A stretch of DNA of 64,000 nucleotides from Choricystis sp. odSpoLacu1 (GCA_958009055.1 OY253649.1:930001-994000); one strand, 5' to 3'; shown: positions 46,529 to 56,596, counted from the first letter of the stretch. Notes: generated by a model from the sequence alone, not told the origin. Program-made: numbers and translations.

Positions 46529-47484
46529 ATGGCGCCGTCCGACGTCATGTTCGCTTCGACGGCCGAGACGGCCCCTCAACCCCCTCCTCCTCCACCCCCA
46601 CCCCCTCGCAAGTCGCTGAAAGACCTCATCCTCGAAGAACCAGAGTGCGAGTTTTGCCGCGACACTCGGCGCGCCCTGTTCTCCGCCGTGCGCGGCGTGC
46701 GCGACGGCGCCGCCTCCGTGGTGGACGCCACCGGGGACGCGGCCACGGGGGGCGTGAAAGCGGTGGCCTCGCGCGCGCGGCGCGGCGTGGTCGCGGCGCG
46801 CGACCGCGTCGACCGCTTTGTGAGCACAGGGGTCGCGCACGCGGCGGCCACGGAGGAGCGCGTGTTTGGCGCGATCAAAGGTGTGAGAGAGAGAGAGTAG
46901 GAGGAGAGAGAGTGGGAGGGGAGGCGGGAGAGAGGACAGCGGGGTGCAATTGCGAAAAACCAATGCTGGCCGTTTTTCGACGGACCCCCGCCCCCCGCCC
47001 CCCAGACACCGTCACCCTCATCGCCGACCACGGCCCCCTGTCCGCCACCACGGCCGCCGTCCTGGCAGTCGCCGCCCTGCCCCGCCCCCGGCGCGCGGTG
47101 TGGCGCGCGGTGGTGGGGTGGTGGCGGTCTGCCGACGCGGTTCGCGCCGCCGCCGAAGCGCAAGCCCGGTCCGCGGGCGACACGGCCGCCGCTGTCAAAG
47201 CAGAGGCCGAGGTGGCGGTCGCCCGCGCCGACAGCGCGTGGGCAGACTATGAGACGGCCAAGGCGGCCGCCACCCGCGCGGCGGCGGGGTTGAGGTCGCT
47301 GGCCGCGCGCGCGGCGGCCGCCGAGCGCAGCGCAGACGCGGCACTTGCCGACCTGCGCTCCATCCCCGCCGCCAGCGACGCCCTGGCCGCCCGCGCCGAT
47401 GCAGCCGCCGCCGCCACCCTGGCGCGCGCGCAGAGGGCGGCCCTGACGCGCAAGGCGTACGACATGGCGAGGCGCGGGTTTTGA
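46529..47484 (+). CDS. Uncharacterised Ala/Arg-rich protein with CxxC motif
   Basis: Exons 46529-46880 and 47006-47484 (gtgtga donor, ccccag acceptor, phase 1); 276 aa. I do not recognise a family. The N-terminus has a Pro run then KSLKDLILEEPECEFCRDTRRAL with a single CxxC. The middle shows amphipathic segments (FSAVRGVRDGAASVVDATGDAA, perhaps membrane-surface helices). A moderately hydrophobic stretch (SATTAAVLAVAALP) is followed by RRAVWRAVVGWW. The last ~150 residues look like an Ala-rich coiled coil ending KAYDMARRGF. That mix would fit an organelle-membrane protein, but this is speculation. Its stop faces the TFIIB stop across 93 bp. Confidence 0.6.
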
Positions 47485-47577
47485 TGTGAGAGAGGGTGTT
47501 GGAAAAACGCTTGTAGGGTTGAAAGTAAACAAGTGCGGTTTTGACCCCCTTTACAAGAAACTCTCTCTCTCCCCATT

Positions 47578-48695
47578 CTACGGCGCCACCACGGCCACCA
47601 CCTCTGTATCGCTCGCCCACCAGGCAGGCAGGATCGAGCGCAGGTCGGGCCACATGTCGCGCGCGGCGGCACGCAGCGTCGCCTCGGTCACACCCGCCAC
47701 CCCCGCCACATCCACCGCCGCCGGCGCTTTGCTGGCCTTGGGCAGCCGCGTCACCAGGTAGATGACGGCCGCCGCCTGGGACAGCGGGGTGCGCCCGTCC
47801 CACGGCTTGGCGCCGCCGCCCGGGCGCACGCCGTCGCGCGGGCACGCGGCTTCTGCTGCTTCCGTCGCGGCGCGCGCGTCGCTGGCTCCCAGCCCCAGGG
47901 AGGAACAGAAGCGGCGCGTGAGGTCGGACGCGTGGACGAGGGTGCCTCCCGTGGCGGCGGCGCCTCCCACGTCTTTCACAATGGAGGCATAGGCGCGCGA
48001 CACGTCCCGCTTGGCCGCGTCGGGCGCCGCCGCCACAATCTCTTTAAACGTCCGCGGCGCCCCCTCCTGCCGGCACGCGATGTAGATGACGGCGGCCGCG
48101 ATGGCGGCGGCGCCCCGGCCGCGGACACCCTTGGCAGAGTCGACGACGTCTTTGTACAATGAACACGCCCTGTCCTTGACTGAAGCCACCAACCCAAGGT
48201 CATCAGCCAGCCGGCTCACCCTGCGAAACCCGTCCACCAACGTGCGTTCCTCGCCCCCCGCCGCGCGCGCGTGGGCGCGTTTCAGGATGGCGGAGTGGGC
48301 GCCGGGGCCGTCGGCAATTGAGGTGGAGAGGCCGTCCGCGAGCAGCGGGTTGACAGGCCCGCCCACCCGGTTCATGTCGACGCCGGGCTTGCCGCCATCG
48401 TCGGCAAAGGAACGCCACTCGGCGCGTTCGTCGATGGCGTGGGCTTCGGCGACGAGGCCGCACTCCTGTGCGGGGAAGGGGTGGGTTGGAATTGGTGGAC
48501 GTCGTTTTTTGTTTTGTTCTTCTACCGCGCCCTCCCGCCCGCACAACACACACACAACACACTCACCGTGCACACCAGGTCGCCCGCGGCGTAGTCCTCC
48601 ACAAAGGAAGAACCCCCGCAGTCGGCGCACTTTTGCTCGTAGCGCAGGCGGGTGGCGTCCGTGGGGACGGGGGGGGGGGGCGGGGCGGCCGACAT
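47578..48695 (-). CDS. TFIIB: Transcription initiation factor TFIIB
   Basis: Exons 48695-48567 and 48465-47578; intron gtgagt...cgcacag, phase 0; 338 aa. General RNA polymerase II factor that bridges TBP-DNA and the polymerase. Zinc ribbon: CADCGG (residues ~23-26) paired with C-x2-C across the splice junction (LVCT|ECGLV). B-reader/linker: DERAEWRSFADD. First cyclin fold has KDRACSLYKDV and AAIAAAVIYIACRQEGAPRTFKEI; the second has ATGGTLVHASDLTRRFCSSLGL and PLSQAAAVIYLVTRL. The fit to plant TFIIB is better than to BRF or RRN7. A C12 codon run near the start is in frame. Divergent from the eL42 gene (193 bp). Confidence 0.93.
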
Positions 48696-48888
48696 GTGAG
48701 GGGGGGGAGAGGTCGTGTGAGGACGCACGCGTGCGTGTGTTCCCCGGCGCGCGCGACACGCCAGAGCACCCGCGGGGAGATGAAAGCAAATGACGAAAAC
48801 GGGAAGTGAGTGGGCTTTTAGCTCTCTCTCGAAAACACAACACCCCCTCTTTTTCGCCGGTTGGCCGTCTCGTTCCACAACCGCCACC
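48696..48888. promoter_or_regulatory. Divergent TFIIB/eL42 promoter
   Basis: 193 bp between the start of a general transcription factor gene and a ribosomal protein gene. No TATA box or named motif can be assigned by eye. Confidence 0.35.
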
Positions 48889-50028
48889 ATGGTACGTCTG
48901 CACGCGACTCCCCTGGCTGGTTACACACAACGCACGCATGCGGCGGCCAGCGGGCTGGGCCCGCCCCTGCGGAAACGGGGGGCGGTGCGCCGGCCCCTGG
49001 CGCACCACGCCCGTTCCGGTTGCCGTCGGCCTCCTCTCCCCGCAACCCACTCGCAGCCTCACACTGCGAGCTGGGCACTGCTGGGCTGGGGCGGGAGGCG
49101 TGACCGAGCGCGCGTGTGGCGCCGATTTGGCTCGCGCTCGCCGCGCGCGTGAGATCGGCGGCCCGACCTGCCACGCCAAACGCTGCCTTCCACACCGCCC
49201 CACGCCCCCGCCACGCCTCCCGCTCCCTGTTCCGGGGCGCGCACTCACGTGCTGGCCCTGATGCGGGGCGGAGAGGGCGGTGGCATGGCGCAGCGTTGCG
49301 TGGCTTCGCGCGCGCCGCTGCCCTCTCGGAGTGCGATGCGCGCGCGGGCAGGCCTCTCGCCTTCCCGATCCAGGGACAGCCTGCCTGAGAACTAGGGGAG
49401 AGGGCGTGCGAGCGTGGGCGCTTGCTGCGCAGAAAAGAGGAGAGGGACACGGGAGGAGCGGGCCGCGGGGTGGGCGGAAAGGGAGCCTCGAACGACGGCT
49501 CGCCCCGTCTCGTCGCTCGTCCGCCTCACTCCCACCCGCCCTCTCGTCCGCCTCACTCCCACCCGCCCTCTCGTCCGCCTCACTCCCACCCGCCCTCTCG
49601 TCCGCCTCACTCCCACCCGCCCTCTCGTCCCCGCCCTCGCTCCCCCACGATCGCCCTCACCGCAACTCACAGCGCTTCTCTTCTCACACCCTCCTTTCCT
49701 CTTCCCACTCCCACAGGTCAACGTTCCCAAAGCCAAGCGCGCCTTTTGCAAGGGCAAGCCCTGCCGCAAGCACCAGATGCACAAGGTGACTCAGTACAAG
49801 ACGGGCAAAGCCTCCCTGTACGCGCAGGGCAAGCGGCGCTACGACCGCAAGCAGTCTGGGTATGGTGGCCAGACGAAGCCGGTGTTCCACAAAAAGGCGA
49901 AGACGACGAAGAAGATTGTGCTGCGCCTGCAGTGCCAGGTGTGCAAGGCGTCCCACATGCACGCCATCAAGCGGTGCAAGCACTTTGAGATTGGTGGCGA
50001 GAAGAAGGTCAAGGGGGCGAGCTTCTGA
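48889..50028 (+). CDS. RPL44: Large-subunit ribosomal protein eL42 (RPL36A/L44)
   Basis: Exon 1 contains only the ATG (48889-48891), followed at once by a gtacgt donor. Exon 2 is 49717-50028 after a cccacag acceptor; 104 aa. Starts [17 protein letters not shown], with [53 protein letters not shown] conserved order and the zinc-binding second pair [21 protein letters not shown]. The GGQTKPVF block lies near the E site of the 60S subunit; the residue at the cycloheximide-linked position is Pro. The intron of 825 bp is the longest in the window. Confidence 0.96.
48892..49716 (+). other. eL42 intron, 825 bp, with 27-bp minisatellite
   Basis: Located directly behind the start codon of a ribosomal protein gene, a position that often carries transcriptional enhancing elements or snoRNAs. 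I found no complete C/D or H/ACA box set. The 3' part contains the tandem array listed separately. Confidence 0.6.
49516..49623. repeat. 27-bp minisatellite, four copies
   Basis: Four perfect head-to-tail copies (49516-49542, 49543-49569, 49570-49596, 49597-49623) of a C-rich unit beginning CTCGTCCGCCTCACTCCCAC, then a partial fifth. It sits ~95 bp upstream of the eL42 acceptor. Confidence 0.95.
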
Positions 50029-50360
50029 GAGGGGGGGAGTGCGCTGTGCTTTCTTTTGTGATCTCGTCCCTTTTCTTCATTTCCCCCTTCTGCAAAAACA
50101 AAGCCCTGCTTTTGGGGCGGCCCTGGTTTCCTTCAAATGTGTGTGTGGACGGGTGGCGTGTGTGGGGGGGGCGGCGGGCCTCTCTCTCTGCCTCTCGGCC
50201 AAGTGCGTGGTTTTCTTTTTGCAGCCTTCGTTGTCACACCTCGAGACGAGCGCGAGGGAAAAAAGGGCGCCCCTCTCTGCGGCGCGCTCCTCTCCTGCCG
50301 CGCCCCCAACGACACGCGTCCCACCTCCCCTTCGACGTGGCCGCACGAGGAGCGCGCAAG
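50029..50360. other. Spacer between eL42 and PP2C
   Basis: 332 bp holding the eL42 3' UTR, then the PP2C promoter and 5' UTR. T-rich near 50050-50130, then GC-rich. No gene or named motif seen. Confidence 0.45.
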
Positions 50361-52042
50361 AGTGAGTGGCAGGGGTGTTGGAAAGGCAGGGGGAAGCGGC
50401 GGGCGAGAGGGTGGAGCGAGCACATGCTCTTTTGCACCCCCATTTCGCGAGGCACACCTCTCCACGCCGCCCGCGCGCGCCTGGCCGCTGCCCCCACTCA
50501 CGCACAGTCCTTGCTGCGACGGTCGTCGACACAGCCACAGCCTGCGCGTGCGTGGACGCGGGGAGACACTACCGCCCCACACAAAGAACAAAAACAAGCC
50601 ACCGCTCACCCCTCTCTCGCTCCCACCACCTCCCACCCTCACACAGTGGGCTGCGTCCCGTCCGCTCCCGCCACCACCGTCCTCGACCGCGTCCCCTCGC
50701 GCAAAGCCTCCCGCAAACTCTCGCGCAAGGACAAGGCGGCGGCTGCAGCGACTGCGGTCGCCGCTGTCGAATTCCCTGCCGACCTCTGGCCCCTCCTCCC
50801 CGATGAAGGCCCCCTGCCCCCCGCCGCCCTCGCCTCCCGCATCGTCACCTCGGGCGGCGTTCGCACCGTGCCATTGCCGAGCGCGGGGTACGGCGTGAGG
50901 TACGCGTTTGCGAGTTTGAGGGGATTCTACCCGGAAGCAGAAGACAAACCCAACCAGGACGCCGTCTGTGCGCACGAAGGCTTCGGAGGGGACCCTGAAA
51001 CCCTGCTCGTGGGCGTTTTCGATGGGCATGGCAACCATGGGGCGCCTGCCAGCGAGTTTGTGATGGAGATGGTAAGAGAGGGGAGGGAGGGGACCAAAGG
51101 GTTGACAGGACGCGTGCGCGTCGTTCGTTGTTTCTGCTTCTTCCAACTCACCAACCACTCCACACACACGCACGCACACACATTTCCTAGATGCCCGCCG
51201 CCCTGCTGCGCGACACCCTGTTCCGTGACGCCCCTGAACTGGCACTGCGCGATGCCGCTACCACCACCAACACTGCCCTCCACCGCTCCCCCATCGACGA
51301 CTCCCTGTCCGGCACGACCGCCGTGCTGGCCCTGCTGCGCGGCCCCACACTCTACGTGGCCAACGTGGGCGACTCGCGCGCCGTGGCAGGCGTCGCGCGC
51401 CCCCCCCCGCCCGATGGCTTTGGCGGAGTGGCCGCCGTCCCCCTGTCCTGGGATCACACCCCCTTCCGCAAGGACGAGTACGACCGCGTGCGGCGGGCGG
51501 GGGCGCGCGTGCTGACGCTGGACCAGGTGGAGGGGTTCAAAGACGCGTCCGCCCCCTGCTGGCGCACCGAGGACGATGACGCCGCCGACCCGCCGAGGCT
51601 GTGGCTGACAGACGCGCTGTACCCGGGCACCGCGTTCACGAGGTCGCTGGGGGATGCGGCGGCTGAAAGGATCGGGGTGATTGCGGATCCTGAGGTGCGG
51701 CGGAGGGACGTTGGGAAGCACGATTCTTTCGTGATCCTCGCGACGGACGGCGTGTGGGAGTTTGTCAACAACCAGGAGGGCGTCGACCTGGTGGCCGCGT
51801 TGGTGCGCGACCCTCAGCGCGCGGCGGTGGAGTTGGTGGTGAGGGCGTACTCGCGGTGGTTGGCAAACGAGACGCGCACCGACGACATCACGGCGGCGGT
51901 GATTGTGTTTGACGGGGCGCCGACGCCTGCATCCGGGGAGGCGTCCCTGGCCAAGATGTCGGAGACGGCGGCCGGGATCGCGGCTGCCAGTGCCGCGTGC
52001 GCGCGCGCGGCGGGGGTGGGGGGTGGGCCGGGGTCGCCGTGA
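50361..52042 (+). CDS. PP2C-family protein phosphatase with split start codon and MGC N-terminus
   Basis: Proposed exons: the A of ATG at 50361, then 50647-51071 and 51191-52042; 425 aa. No ATG precedes GGCTGCGTC in exon 2, but splicing ...caagA|gtgagt to cacacag|TGGGC creates ATG GGC TGC, giving MGCVPSAP, an MGxxxS N-myristoylation motif found in one plant PP2C clade. The metal-dependent Ser/Thr phosphatase core is complete: KPNQDAVCAHEGF, VFDGHGNHGAPASEFV, LYVANVGDSRAVAG, FTRSLGDAAAERIGV, ILATDGVWEFVNNQE, NETRTDDITAAVIVFD, with the metal-binding Asp residues in place. Probably membrane-anchored; substrate unknown. If the split ATG is wrong, the protein starts at a later Met and loses the anchor. 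Confidence 0.88.
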
Positions 52043-52284
52043 GAGGGAGAGAGAGAGAGTGTGTGTGTTTGGTCTTGAACGAATCTGACCTTCTCACTCT
52101 CTCTCTCTCTCTCTCTGGTTCCCACACCAACACGGGGCGGCGTGTGTGTGTCTGTGGCTGTGTTTCTGACGTCTTTTCTTGTTTCTTCCTTCCCGCCTTT
52201 TCGTTTTGCTCGTTTGTTCCATTCTTTTTTTTTGCAAAAGAAGCTCTCTCTTGTTTCGCGAGCATCCACACAGCACTCACTCTC

Positions 52285-52599
52285 TCACTGTCCGCCCTGG
52301 TTTTCGTCACCGTGCAGGCTCGCGGGCGCCCGCGGACAGCCGCGCGGCACGCCCCCTCCAGGCGCCAGCTTGGGCGCCAGCGGGGTGGGCGCTCCGCCTG
52401 CTCCTGCAGCACGCCGCGCAGTCAGGCTCAACGCCCAGTCCGCCGAGTCGAAGAACGCGTGCTGGGAGGCGGGGCGCAACGGCGCGCGGCGCGGCAGGCC
52501 GCAGAATCTGGCGGCCACTTCGGCGTCGGTGGGGGTGAGAGTGGTGGTGGGAGGGTGGCGGGCAGCCGGTGGCTGCCCGGCGTCCGGTGGCTGTGCCAT
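52285..52599 (-). CDS. Endosulfine/ARPP19-family PP2A inhibitor, plant type
   Basis: Single exon, 104 aa. The core RFCGLPRRAPLRPASQHAFF followed by DSADWAL (residues ~31-57) matches plant 'cAMP-regulated phosphoprotein 19-related' proteins (GLPKKKPL...ERAFFDSADWAL). The FDSADW heptad is the counterpart of the animal/yeast FDSGDY motif; its Ser (residue 52) is phosphorylated by Greatwall/Rim15 kinases to make the protein a PP2A-B55 inhibitor. The rest is Pro/Ala-rich and probably disordered. A 3' intron cannot be excluded because the last ~20 residues look unlike the family. Convergent with PP2C and divergent from the IRE-type kinase. Confidence 0.75.
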   Translation of the reverse strand: MAQPPDAGQPPAARHPPTTTLTPTDAEVAARFCGLPRRAPLRPASQHAFFDSADWALSLTARRAAGAGGAPTPLAPKLAPGGGVPRGCPRAPASLHGDENQGGQ

Positions 52600-52746
52600 T
52601 GCGGTCAAGAAGGAGAAAGAAGATTGATTTTGTTTTTGTGTGGGTGCACACTTGAAAAAAAGAAAAATGACCCGCGGAGAGAGTGGCGGGAAGCCGACCG
52701 CGCCCAAACCCGCCCGTTTCGGCACCTGGTCGACTCATCATGTTGC

Positions 52747-55544
52747 ATGACTCAGTACCCCGACTGCATGCGGTGGGCGGAAACACCGGTGACGACGTGC
52801 TGGCGACCCCGCGGGGGGCGACGGTGCGTGTTTTGGTTGATGTCGGAGCGCGTCTCGCGTGATGCCACGCCGTCCCCGCCGGTTGGCGCGGCGCCAGCCC
52901 TGTCCACTCCCACGGCGTGCCGTGGAGTTGCACACACGCCTTGTTGGGGGCGGGTCGACACACGTGGCGACTGGGGAGGGCTGTCAATGCGTCGGTGACC
53001 GGTCGTCCCCACGGGGGCGCTCAGGAAGCGTCGTCACCCTCCCAACACACTCACCCTCACCCACAGGCCCCCACCGCCACCACGCCCTCCACCCCCGCCT
53101 CCCCGGGCGGCCGCATCATCGACCTCACCGCTGCGGAAGCGTTGCTGACCACAGCCCTGGGATGCCGGCACGCCACCGCTGCTGCGACGCCACTCGCCCC
53201 CGCGCCGTCCGCCCCCGTGCCGCACACCGTGCTCCTGTCCCCCGCCGGCCGGCGCGCCTCGGGGTGGAGGTATGGCGCCCGCGCCTTTGGGCGGGCGGCG
53301 CAGGACGCGCGCCACGACGCGGCTGCGCTGGCGGCCGCGCTGGCAGCCTCTGCTGCCGGTGATGCCGACGCCGACGCCGTTCGCGCCCTGGCGACCGAGT
53401 GCGCGTCCCTGGACGATGCCGAGCTGGCGGCATCCGTGCGTGCCGCCGTGGACGCGGCCGCCGCGCTGCGTGGGCGCACGGCGTCGCGGTCTGCGCGCGC
53501 GGCCGCGACGCGGCTGCTGTTTGGGTTGACGCGGTGTGCTCGCTTGGTGGCAGCGCCCGCCGCGCCCGGCGTGTCGGCCGATGGCGGCGACCCAGAGCCC
53601 GTCACCGCGCCCCGTGGTGGGCTGAGGGCGGCGTCCGCCGCGCTCGCGCGCGCCGCGACGCTGCCGCCGCCACAGCGGCGCGACTCCGACGCGCGCTGGT
53701 CTTCGTTCGACTGCGCCATCGCCGCCAGCGACGACGATGGCACGCCCAAACCCCGCGTCGCCGCCGCGCTGGCGGCCGCCCTGGACGCAGCGGCGGCGGC
53801 TGCGTCGCCCGCGCGCGGCGGCCTGGCCGCGCACGTGCGCCGGCTCGACCTGTCGTCGCCCGCGTCGCCCGACGCGACGCCGCCGCCCGCTCGTGCCGCC
53901 GCCGCCGCGCCGCATCCACACCGCCTGAGCACGCAGACAGGGTCCGACGGCGATCGCGCACGGGGTGCGTCCCCGGTGAGCGATGAAGGGCGGGCAGTGG
54001 CGCCGCCATCGCCTTTCGCCGCCGCTCCTCCCACCACCACCACCACCCTCGTCTGCCGCATCTGCGACGCGCCCGTGCCCGCCCCGGGGCTGCGGGAGCA
54101 CACGGCAGCCTGTGCCGCCGCCGTGAGGGCGGCCACGTCGTCGCCACCGCCCAGGAAGGGGGGTGGGGCGACGCCAGCCGCGCCCCCGCTCGTGCACACG
54201 TCACCCGCGCGCCCCGGCGACTGCCCCCCCCCACCCACCCCCACCATCGCCGACTTTCACCTGGTCAAGCCAATATCGAGGGGCGCCTACGGCCGCGTCT
54301 ACCTGGCCCGCAAGCGGGCCACGGGGGACGTGTACGCGGTCAAGGCGATGAGGAAGGCGGACCTGGTGCGCAGGAACGCGGCCGCGTCGGCGCGCGCGGA
54401 GCGCGACGCGCTCGCGGCCGCCGCCTGCCCTTTTGTCATCGCGTCCTACTATGCCTTCACCTCGCCCGACTGCGTCTACATCGTCATGGAGTACGCGCCC
54501 GGGGGCGACCTGGCCTCCCTGCTGGCTGTGGTGGGGGCGCTGGACGAACCCGCCGCGCGCGCCGCGGCGGCCGACGCGGTGCTGGCCCTTGAATTTTGTC
54601 ACGCCGCCGGCGTTGTCCACCGCGACGTCAAGCCCGACAACCTGCTGGTGGCGGCCGATGGGCGCGTCAAGCTGGCCGACTTTGGGCTGTCCACGGCGGG
54701 CGTGGCGGATCGGGCGGCGGATGCTGGGCTGGGCGGTGGGGGAGGGAGCGACAGCGCACCGCCCCCTCCCGACGCCTCGCCGTCCGCCTCCCCTCCACCC
54801 TGCGTCGGCACGCCCGACTACCTGGCCCCCGAACTGTTGCTGGGCACGGGGCACGGCCCCGCCGCCGACTGGTGGTCGCTGGGGGCGACGCTGTTTGAGC
54901 TGCTGACTGGCGCCCCCCCGTTCGCCGGCCCCACCCCTGAAGCCGTGTTCGACGCCGCCCTGTCCCGCCGCATCGCGTGGCCTCCCCCCGGCACCCTGTC
55001 CCCCGCCGCCACCGACTTGATCGACAGGTTGCTGGACCCCGACCCTGGCACAAGGCTCGCAGCGGGGCCGAACGGCGCGGCCGCCGTCAAGGCCCACCCC
55101 TGGTTCTCCTCCCTCGACTGGGCCGCCGCCGCGAGCGCTCAAGCCCCCCCCCTGTTTGTGCCAAGGCTGGACGGGGAGGAGGACACGTCCTACTTTGCGG
55201 GCGTGGCGATGGGCAGGCCGGTGTCTTCAACTTCCGCTGCTGTCGACGCGGCGGGCGACGCGGCCGCCGTGGCAGCCGCCCTGGCGGCTCGCGGTGGCGG
55301 GGGTGGTGGTGGTGCAGGCGGCAGACTCCGCGCGAGGGCCGCAGTGCACCCTGGCGACAGCGACGTGGACGACGACGACGACGACGATGACGACGACGAC
55401 GACGACGGCGCCACCACCACCCCCGACGCGGTCGCCGCAGCCGACGCCGTCCACTTCTCCGACTTTGCGTTCACCAATGTGGACACGCTGGGGGCGGCCA
55501 ACGCGGCCGCGCTGGCCGAGTTGGGCAGGGGGCTGGGGGAGTGA
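52747..55544 (+). CDS. IRE/MAST-type AGC protein kinase
   Basis: The main exon 53067-55544 (acceptor cccacag) is secure. A first exon 52747-52788 (MTQYPDCMRWAETP, gtgacg donor, phase 0) is a tentative choice. ~839 aa. The N-terminal half is Ala-rich and helical. A zinc-finger motif CRICDAPVPAPGLREHTAAC (C-x2-C-x11-H-x3-C) precedes the kinase domain, as in plant IRE (incomplete root hair elongation) kinases. Kinase: ISRGAYGRVYLARKRATGDVYAVKAMRKADL, VMEYAPGGDLASLL, HRDVKPDNLLV, LADFGLS, then a short insert before CVGTPDYLAPELLLG (APE), DWWSLGATLFELLTG. The AGC tail follows, with a 14-residue Asp run and FAFTNVDTL. In animals relatives are MAST kinases; algal substrates unknown. Confidence 0.85.
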
Positions 55545-56062
55545 GAGCCAAGTTTTCTTTTTTGTGTGTTATCCGTTTTTGCCCCCTTGTGCCGTTGGGC
55601 TGCCCTTGTTTTTTTTTGTTTTTGCGGCAGGCCACAGGGCGGAGTGAATGCCTCTTGTTCAGCCGATTCCTATACTTTTAACGTCCTAGTGAAAAACGCG
55701 GAGTGTGGGGGGGAGGTCGGAGAAAAAAAAAGGCAGCGGCACACCACTCCGGCTCTTTCCTTTTGCCGAATTGGCACGCCTCTCTCCCGCGCTGCGGCCC
55801 GTCCCTCCTGCTCTCCAGAGAGTCACCCCACACACACCACGCTCCAGGGCAGCGGCACACCACTCCGGCTCTTTCCTTTTGCCGAATTGGCACGCCTCTC
55901 TCCCGCGCTGCGGCCCGTCCCTCCTGCTCTCCAGAGAGTCACCCCACACACACCACGCTCCAGGGAGCGCGCACACCGGGCAGCTCGCTCTCTCGAGCCC
56001 GACGCATTTGCGCTCCGCCCCACCCACCCCCCGCGCCCGCCCCTCGCTCTCCCCGCCCCCCA
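55545..56062. other. 518-bp spacer with 116-bp tandem duplication
   Basis: Lies between the IRE-type kinase stop and the small membrane protein gene. T-rich 3' UTR-like sequence comes first (55550-55680), then the perfect duplication listed separately, then a C-rich leader into the ATG at 56063. Confidence 0.6.
55732..55963. repeat. 116-bp perfect tandem duplication
   Basis: Copies 55732-55847 and 55848-55963 read identically. Each runs from GGCAGCGGCACACCACTCCG to CACCACGCTCCAG. Identity across 116 bp implies a very recent event or an assembly duplicate. It lies in the promoter region of the 63-aa protein gene. Confidence 0.93.
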
Positions 56063-56359
56063 TGGCGTGGAGCAACTTTATGGTGACACTAGGTGCGTGG
56101 GTGGTGTCAGGCGGGCACAGCTATTGGGGCAGGAGACACAACACAGCTTGTTCTTTCACCGTCACCTCACGCACACAAACGCCCTTCCCACCTCTCAGTC
56201 GGCGTCGGCACCGTCTACTACTTGATGCGCAAAGACATGCGCACCGGCGTGTCCCAGCTGCGGCGCAATGTGAAAACGATTCGAGGGTGGCTGGAGGAGG
56301 AGGCGTCGGCGTCGACGCCCAAGGACCCGCCCAAAAAGCTGCCTCCGAAAGACAAGTGA
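56063..56359 (+). CDS. Small single-pass membrane protein, 63 aa
   Basis: Exons 56063-56093 and 56199-56359 (gtgcgt donor, ctctcag acceptor, phase 1). The product begins MAWSNFMVTLVGVGTVYYLMRKD: one short hydrophobic segment (residues ~7-19), then a basic amphipathic helix (MRTGVSQLRRNVKTIRGWLEEE) and a Lys/Pro-rich tail ending in KDK. Small proteins with this build (short TM near the N-terminus, then a 'WLEEE.SA..K..PKEL'-like stretch) occur in plants as uncharacterised mitochondrial or inner-membrane proteins. I recognise the style, not a named family. No repeat or frame problem is seen. Confidence 0.6.
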
Positions 56360-56596
56360 TGGGAAGGTTAGGACGAGTGGCGTTTGTGCAGTGTGATTTT
56401 CATGTTAGAGAGAGAGAGGGTCTGCACTTGCAAACAAAAAGGATTTGGGGAAGCAAAAAAAAGTCATTGATAACACACACCCGCGTTTCTCGCGCCCCGA
56501 ACGCTGCTGCATACAAACACACACATATGCATTTCCATGGGACTCTGTGCGCACACCAAAACAAAGAGAGAACAAAAAAGCACACCAAAACACACA

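Noticed and set aside
49516..49623. CRISPR-like array
   Set aside because: The repeats are directly abutting with no spacers; this is a minisatellite.
48892..49716. snoRNA inside the eL42 intron
   Set aside because: Isolated CTGA and TGATG-like strings occur, but no correctly spaced C/D pair or H/ACA tail can be supported.
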